Shown piece after piece: positions 63,112 through 64,000 of a stretch of DNA of 64,000 bases. This DNA comes from Bryobacterales bacterium (GTDB taxonomy: Bacteria > Acidobacteriota > Terriglobia > Bryobacterales > Bryobacteraceae), in NCBI GenBank assembly GCA_003170295.1, contig PNAJ01000022.1:62001-126000 (forward strand). Direction: 5' to 3'. A model generated the notes under the pieces. That model saw only the letters and a program-made list of their open reading frames with translations, did not search any database and had not been told where the DNA came from. Both the position numbers and the translations under genes were made by a program. Position 1 is the first letter of the stretch, and every line of letters begins with the position of its first letter.

Positions 63112-63303
63112 AACCGATTCGAAAGGGACTTCGACCGCACCGCGAAATATCGCGTTGCTGCGAATGTCCCTTACACGCGATACTTCCTCGCCGACATCCT
63201 GCAATTCCAGCTTCAGCCGCAAAAACCGCTCGACGATCAGAATCGCGGAAACCCTCCGGGTGGTAACGACCCGCTGCTTCCGTTACAAGAAGGTTTCGGA
63301 CTT
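63112..63303 (+). pseudogene. Fragment of a peptidyl-dipeptidase A (M2, ACE-like) gene
   Basis: The open frame [20 protein letters not shown] followed by [15 protein letters not shown] matches the conserved ACE segment 'FDP.AK.H.p..VPYiRYF...iQFQFh..L'. It opens after a TAG at 63106-63108 and ends at TGA 63301-63303 after non-homologous sequence. Only about 35 residues of the roughly 600-residue enzyme remain, and the active-site HEMGH is not present. The rest of the 63095-63428 gap holds nothing else I can support. Confidence 0.6.
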
Positions 63304-63428
63304 GATTGACTGGCGTGACTGAATCTGGTAAACCAGAGAGAATACATTTGGGTGCCAAGTAGACGCTCGGGTGCATGCTTCATAGTGCCGAGGGGTTTAA
63401 ACGCTTTGGATCAACAAGGGGAAATTAC

Positions 63429-64000
63429 ATGCAAAAGTTTGTAAGATCGCTCCGTCCGCAGTGTGCTTTCGCGCTGCTGCTTTGTCTTGGCTTAATGAGC
63501 CTGCCCATCATGGCGCAGGATGCCACCGGCCGTATTATCGGCGTCGTTACCGATCCCTCAGGATCGGTGATCCCGAAGGTGAAAATTACGGTGACCAACG
63601 CGGAAACCGGCGCCACCGCCAACGCGACGACCGCGGACGATGGCAGCTATCAGGCGTTACTGCTGCCGATCGGCACGTATCGCGTTGCCGCGGAGGCACA
63701 GGGATTCCGCAAGGCCATTACCGCGCCGCAGCAGCTTGAGATCAACCAATCCCTAAAACTCGACATAAAAATGGAAGTCGGTTCTACGGCGGAGACGGTG
63801 CAAGTGGAATCGAGCGCCAGCGGCGTCGAAACAGTGAATGCCCAGCTTGGGATGTCGGTCACCGGCGCCGAAATCCATAGCGCGCCGCTCAACGGCCGCA
63901 ATGTCATGAGCCTCGCCACGCTGATGCCCGGCGTCATCCCGAATTCATCACTCACCACAGCCGGCGGAACGTCATTCAGTATCGCCGGAGGCCGGCCGGA
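63429..64000 (+). CDS. Large TonB-dependent-receptor-like outer-membrane protein, N-terminal part (cut by the window)
   Basis: The frame runs open to the window end. The ATG at 63429 (preceded by AAGGGG) starts MQKFVRSLRPQCAFALLLCL, a signal peptide ending near MAQ. Residues 34-120 are the carboxypeptidase regulatory-like (Cna-B) domain: 'GRIIGVVTDPSGSVIPKVKI', 'ADDGSYQALLLPIGTYRVAA', 'GFRKAITAPQQLEINQSLKL'. The plug begins at 'VTGAEIHSAPLNGRNVMSLA' with 'LMPGVIPNSSLTTAGGTSFS'. Same family as the gene at 20072-24079. Confidence 0.92.
   Translation, partial: MQKFVRSLRPQCAFALLLCLGLMSLPIMAQDATGRIIGVVTDPSGSVIPKVKITVTNAETGATANATTADDGSYQALLLPIGTYRVAAEAQGFRKAITAPQQLEINQSLKLDIKMEVGSTAETVQVESSASGVETVNAQLGMSVTGAEIHSAPLNGRNVMSLATLMPGVIPNSSLTTAGGTSFSIAGGRP

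Noticed and set aside
62965-63222. Minus-strand open frame across the end of lon
   Set aside because: It is antisense to lon and to the ACE fragment, and the plus-strand reading of 63112-63210 matches a known peptidase segment.

Overview
The window is a GC-rich (roughly 60 percent) bacterial chromosome segment that looks acidobacterial, most like the Solibacter/Bryobacter group. The markers are two very large outer-membrane receptors with an N-terminal carboxypeptidase-regulatory-like domain (20072-24079 and 63429 to the window edge), an ABC permease of the acidobacterial duplicated orphan permease type (47294-49747), many secreted peptidases with short '...AQ' signal peptides, and dispersed REP-like palindromes. 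This assignment is inferred from family content; there is no rRNA or other phylogenetic marker in the window, and I saw no tRNA or CRISPR array.

Layout. 1-5400: end of typA, an ATP-grasp-like gene with a secreted partner, an APC permease, and a three-gene toxin-antitoxin-like operon (UPF0175, PIN, ribbon-helix-helix). 5500-13100: a degenerate Wzt-like ATPase, a beta-helix lipoprotein, an S9 peptidase, and a secreted operon of YVTN propeller, M20 peptidase and HEAT protein. 13100-19830: bifunctional rhamnulose-phosphate aldolase/dehydrogenase, a DUF2089 regulator behind a near-consensus and apparently leaderless promoter, an M1 aminopeptidase, and a Gfo/Idh/MocA gene that has lost its middle. 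20000-27000: receptor, ROK kinase with rpiB, serine hydrolase. 27096-31992: circularly permuted ATP-grasp, alpha-E and transglutaminase genes followed closely by a P450. 31889-34839: ABC exporter and GYD protein.

34840-39260 is the clearest accessory island. It holds a RelE-type toxin remnant, a duplicated repeat of about 380 bp, a large nuclease-STAND NTPase gene (36275-38677) that looks like an antiphage defence protein, a HicB remnant and a strong hairpin. A third, inverted and partial repeat copy lies near 43700-43815 beside a second HicB relic.

39267-50360: flavin amine-oxidase-like protein, polysaccharide deacetylase, TPR protein with a C-terminal haem motif, frameshifted MFS transporter, DinB, GDSL esterase, ApaG, ADOP permease, OsmC. 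50408-57877: threonine dehydratase, then a long minus-strand set running methyltransferase, yraN, GH63-like glucosidase and two four-helix transporters. Upstream of that set is an aminotransferase followed by a two-gene cassette (HTH-like protein plus a TIR/deoxyribosyltransferase-like protein). 58071-63094 is a proteostasis pair, clpB and lon. A fragment of a peptidyl-dipeptidase A (ACE, M2) gene follows, and the start of a second large receptor is cut by the window end.

The best candidates for undescribed biology are the nuclease-STAND gene in its repeat-flanked island, the HTH plus TIR/NDT-like cassette, the compact Wzt-like ATPase without its signature motif, and the P450 appended to the ATP-grasp/alpha-E/transglutaminase cassette.
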